A model generated the notes under the pieces. The model searched no databases. It saw only the letters and a list, made by a program, of their open reading frames with translations, and had not been told where the DNA came from. This document shows, piece by piece, positions 61,163 through 64,000 of a stretch of 64,000 nucleotides of DNA. Made by a program: the position numbers and the translations under genes. Source of the stretch: Hesseltinella vesiculosa (taxonomy: Eukaryota; Mucoromycota; Mucoromycetes; Mucorales; Cunninghamellaceae). The stretch is taken from positions 496,001-560,000 of the forward strand of contig MCGT01000001.1 in assembly GCA_002104935.1 (NCBI GenBank), in the 5' to 3' direction. Numbering within the stretch: the first letter of the stretch is position 1; each line of letters begins with the position of its first letter.

Positions 61163-63707
61163 ATGTCCACTCTAGAAAAAGTCCCTGTGGGCTCTGTAAA
61201 AGAAGCCTTTGCGTCCGAACCCTCGCTTGACCAAACCGATGAAGAAAAGCTGGAGGCCAAGATCAGCCACTTGGAAGACTCGCCTATTGAAGAAGTGCGT
61301 GCCAGTATTCCCCCTACGGATGACACATCTTTGCCTACTGCCACCTTTCGCGCCTGGTTCTGGGGCATTGTCTTCAGCTTGGCCATCTCCTTTACAAATC
61401 AGGTACGCCTCCCTTTTTTTCTGCCTCGGCTCGGCTTTGCTCATGCTGTTTCCTAGTTCTTTTGGTTCCGTGCCAATCCTTTGACGATCAAAGTGATTGT
61501 CGTGCAGCTGCTGGCGTTCCCTGCTGGCAAGCTGTTTGAGAGAATGCTGCCGGACGTCCAGATCGGCTTTGGCAACTGGAAGTTCAGCTTGAACCCCGGC
61601 CCCTTTGGTGTCAAGGAACACACGCTCATCACCGTCATGGCCAACGCCGCTGCCACCTCTTTTGATGCGATCGATATCATCGTTGTCCAACGCATTTACT
61701 ACAACCAAGACTGGGGCTTTGGCGGTGGTTTGTTACTCGTCCTGACCACCTCTTTGATCGGCTTTGGTTTTGCTGGTATCCTCCGCCGATTTTTGGTGCG
61801 ACCTGCATCCATGGTAACACCTGAAAACAGAAACGCTCGGTCACGTGCGCCTAACGGATTTTTCTCCAGGTGTGGCCAATCAACTTGGTGAATGCCACTC
61901 TCTTCCACACTTTGCACAAGGAAACGCCAAAAGATGTGATCGATGCTGTGGCCAAAACCACCGGCCTGAGCATGTCCCGAAACAAATTTTTCCTGATCGC
62001 CTTTGCTGGTTCATTTGTTTGGTATTTCTTCCCTGGTTTCATCATCCCTGTGCTGACCAGTATTTCCTGGATATGGTAAGCATAAAAAAAAAGGCGGAGG
62101 ATTTTTTTTTCTCACCTGTTCCCCAGTTGGATCAAAAAGGATTCCATTCTTGTGTCTCAACTTGGCAGTGGTCTCAATGGCCTTGGCCTTGGGTCGTTTA
62201 CGTTGGACTGGGCCACCCTGTCAGCTTGGTACCCTAGTGCATTGGCGATTCCTTTCAGTGTGGAAGCCAACATGTTTGCTGGTTTTGTGTTGTTTATCTA
62301 CATCCTCGTGCCGGCCGTCTACTACACAAATACCTGGGATGCCAAGCTTTTCCCCTTTTACAACACCCACCAATACGATGAATTCGGCAACAAGTTCAAT
62401 CGCTCCCGTGTCCTGACACCCGATCAATACCTGAATGTCACAGCCTACGAAGACTACTCGCCTGTGCGCATCACCTCCTTTTTCATTATCTGTTATGGCC
62501 AAGGTCTGGCTACGCTTGGCGCCATCATTACCCATACGCTTCTTTATGACGGCAAGGACATCTGGAACCGTCTGAAGAGCGCTCGTCAAGACACGGACGA
62601 CGTGCATGCCCGTCTGATGGACAACTACAAGGAAGTGCCTGGCTGGTGGTACCTTGCCTTGTTTGTCATCACCTTGGGCATGGCTTTTGCCACGGTTGTC
62701 TGTTTCCCATCGGACATGCCTTGGTGGGCTCTGATCGTCGCCCTCGCCTTGGCCTTTGTCTGGCTCGTGCCTATGGGCATCGTGACTGCCATCACTTCTC
62801 AGGCTCCCACCATCTCCATGATCACCGAGTGGGTGTATGGTGTCATCGCTCCTGGCCACCCGATCGGCAACATGATCTTCAAAACCTATGGTTATATCAC
62901 TGTTCGTCAAGCCTTGCTGTTTGCTCAAGACCTGAAGCTTGGGTAAGCCCACCCTTGCACGCCCGACACAAGATCACTGACTTTTTTTCATAGTCACTAC
63001 ATGAAGATTCCTCCCCGTGAAATGTTTATTTTCCAAGTGGTTGGCACTATCCTCGCCTCGTTTGTCTGTCTCGGCACAACGGATTACTTGATGAATACCA
63101 TCAGCAACATTTGCGACAGCTCGGCTTACCCCTGGACCTGTCCCAACATGAACTTGTAAGTGACAGGGTGACACAAAGAGAACAACCAGGAGGCAGATCA
63201 ATGACGTGTTTTTTTTTTTTTCTTTCCAGGTTTGGTGCTAGCAGCGTGATTTGGGGTCTTGTTGGACCCGATCGATTCTTCCACAAAGGATCGCTCTATG
63301 AATTTCTGCCTTATTTCTTATTGATCGGGTTCTTGCTGCCGATCCCTGTTTACATTGCCTACCGCTTGCGCCCCAATTCTTGGCTGCGCCATGTGTCTGT
63401 GCCTGTGATCATGATGGGTCCTTTGCCTTATCCTCCTGCTCCCACCTCGGCGGCCCCCACCTGGTTTGTGGTCGGCTTCATCTTCAACTACTTTATCAAG
63501 CGTCGCTACGTGGCCTGGTGGAAGAAATACAACTATGTGCTCAGTGCCGCCCTTGACTCGGGTGTAGCTGTAGCCGCCATTGTGATCTTCTTTGCTTTCC
63601 ACTACTCGGACATCAACTTCCCCGAATGGTGGGGCAACAGCTCCGATTCCGTCGACCAGTGCCCCTTGGCCACTTCCAACTTTTACGGCTTCGATGCCTA
63701 TGCTTAG
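61163..63707 (+). CDS. Oligopeptide transporter of the OPT family (small peptide branch)
   Basis: OPT proteins import tetra- and pentapeptides, or glutathione, with protons across the plasma membrane. Exons 61163-61402, 61457-61813, 61870-62075, 62127-62942, 62994-63155 and 63230-63707 give 752 residues. The acidic cytosolic N-terminus (about 60 residues) precedes many membrane segments (12-16 in this family). Hallmarks are NPGPFGVKEH (about residue 135, the NPG motif), SRNKFFLIAF, and KIPPREMFIFQVVGTI (about residue 543). The conserved C-terminal WNxD-like region reads DINFPEWWGNS. A polyadenylation signal AATAAA lies at 63768-63773. The peptide substrate cannot be predicted. Several long antisense open frames are by-products of codon bias. 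Confidence 0.93.
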
Positions 63708-64000
63708 ACGCATTACCTTTCATATATCCCCAGTCAAGTGCATCCTTTTTTCATTCCTGTATGTAATAATAAATAGTTCATCATCCACTGATCCATTTTC
63801 TTTGGGTGAAATATCTCATTGGCGCTGGCCTATTCTTTCCACGTATGGACTTGGCAACCAATAACAATCGACGTGCTTTTTTTCAGAATCTATCTAAACT
63901 GTAAGCGATCAACCTACATCAGAATATCGCACCGATCTTGTGTTTTTCAACCCCAAGGCATGTTGATCCAAAAAACCCTGCCTTTTTTGGCCATTGCCAG
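63708..64000. other. Right edge, 3' flank of the oligopeptide transporter gene
   Basis: Contains the transporter's 3' untranslated region with AATAAA at 63768-63773. The remainder is AT-rich with no coding signal; a gene may begin beyond the edge. Confidence 0.45.

Noticed and set aside
62221..62952. Antisense open frame of 243 codons in the oligopeptide transporter gene
   Set aside because: It is the mirror of a codon-biased membrane-protein exon. It has no start context, domain or splice support of its own.

Overview
The window reads as nuclear DNA from an early-diverging fungus, most likely Mucoromycota/Mucorales. This is inferred from the protein set, the many short GT-AG introns (about 45-100 nt), the dense poly-A/poly-T runs in introns and spacers, and a PEN-2 homologue, which yeasts and most Dikarya lack. 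No tRNA, rRNA, CRISPR array, prophage or intact transposon was recognised. Exon structures were derived by eye from splice sites, reading phase and family conservation. Almost every multi-exon model closes in frame, but none has transcript support.

Layout, left to right. 0-9 kb: a fold-back repeat, translation factor eIF5B, and a repeat element with inverted arms. 9-14 kb: a bHLH factor and an Msn2-like C2H2 factor, both minus strand. 14.4-22.1 kb: a 14-exon DOP1 (Dopey) gene, divergent from a gamma-secretase PEN-2 gene. 22.9-26 kb: a XanA-type xanthine dioxygenase, divergent from a class III chitinase. 27.7-32.7 kb: a DAL5/TNA1-type MFS transporter and the PKA catalytic subunit. 32.9-36.4 kb: the mitochondrial carrier FLX1 and COQ6. 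37.4-42 kb: DNA polymerase kappa, gluconokinase and an unrecognised coiled-coil protein. 42.3-46.7 kb: a predicted membrane-anchored Nab2-type CCCH protein, divergent from RPS23, then a DnaJ-like protein without HPD. 46.7-49.4 kb: a repeat-rich gap with two tandem repeat copies and a possible decayed coding segment. 49.4-58 kb: a Cdc25-type Ras exchange factor and MCM7. 58.3-63.7 kb: an alpha/beta hydrolase and an oligopeptide transporter.

How the genes relate. Most are unlinked housekeeping genes. Three belong to one textbook pathway: Ras exchange factor, PKA catalytic subunit and an Msn2-like zinc-finger factor. FLX1 (FAD import) lies beside COQ6 (an FAD-dependent mitochondrial monooxygenase) on the same strand. 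The xanthine dioxygenase, the DAL5/TNA1-type transporter, the oligopeptide transporter and the chitinase fit scavenging of nitrogen and polymers.

Observations most worth checking: PEN-2 in a fungus; a J-domain protein that has lost HPD but keeps the client-binding domain; an N-terminal membrane segment fused to tandem Nab2-type zinc fingers; a stop-free 57-nt intron exactly in the linker between two C2H2 fingers; and a dispersed inverted-arm repeat family with four loci in 64 kb.
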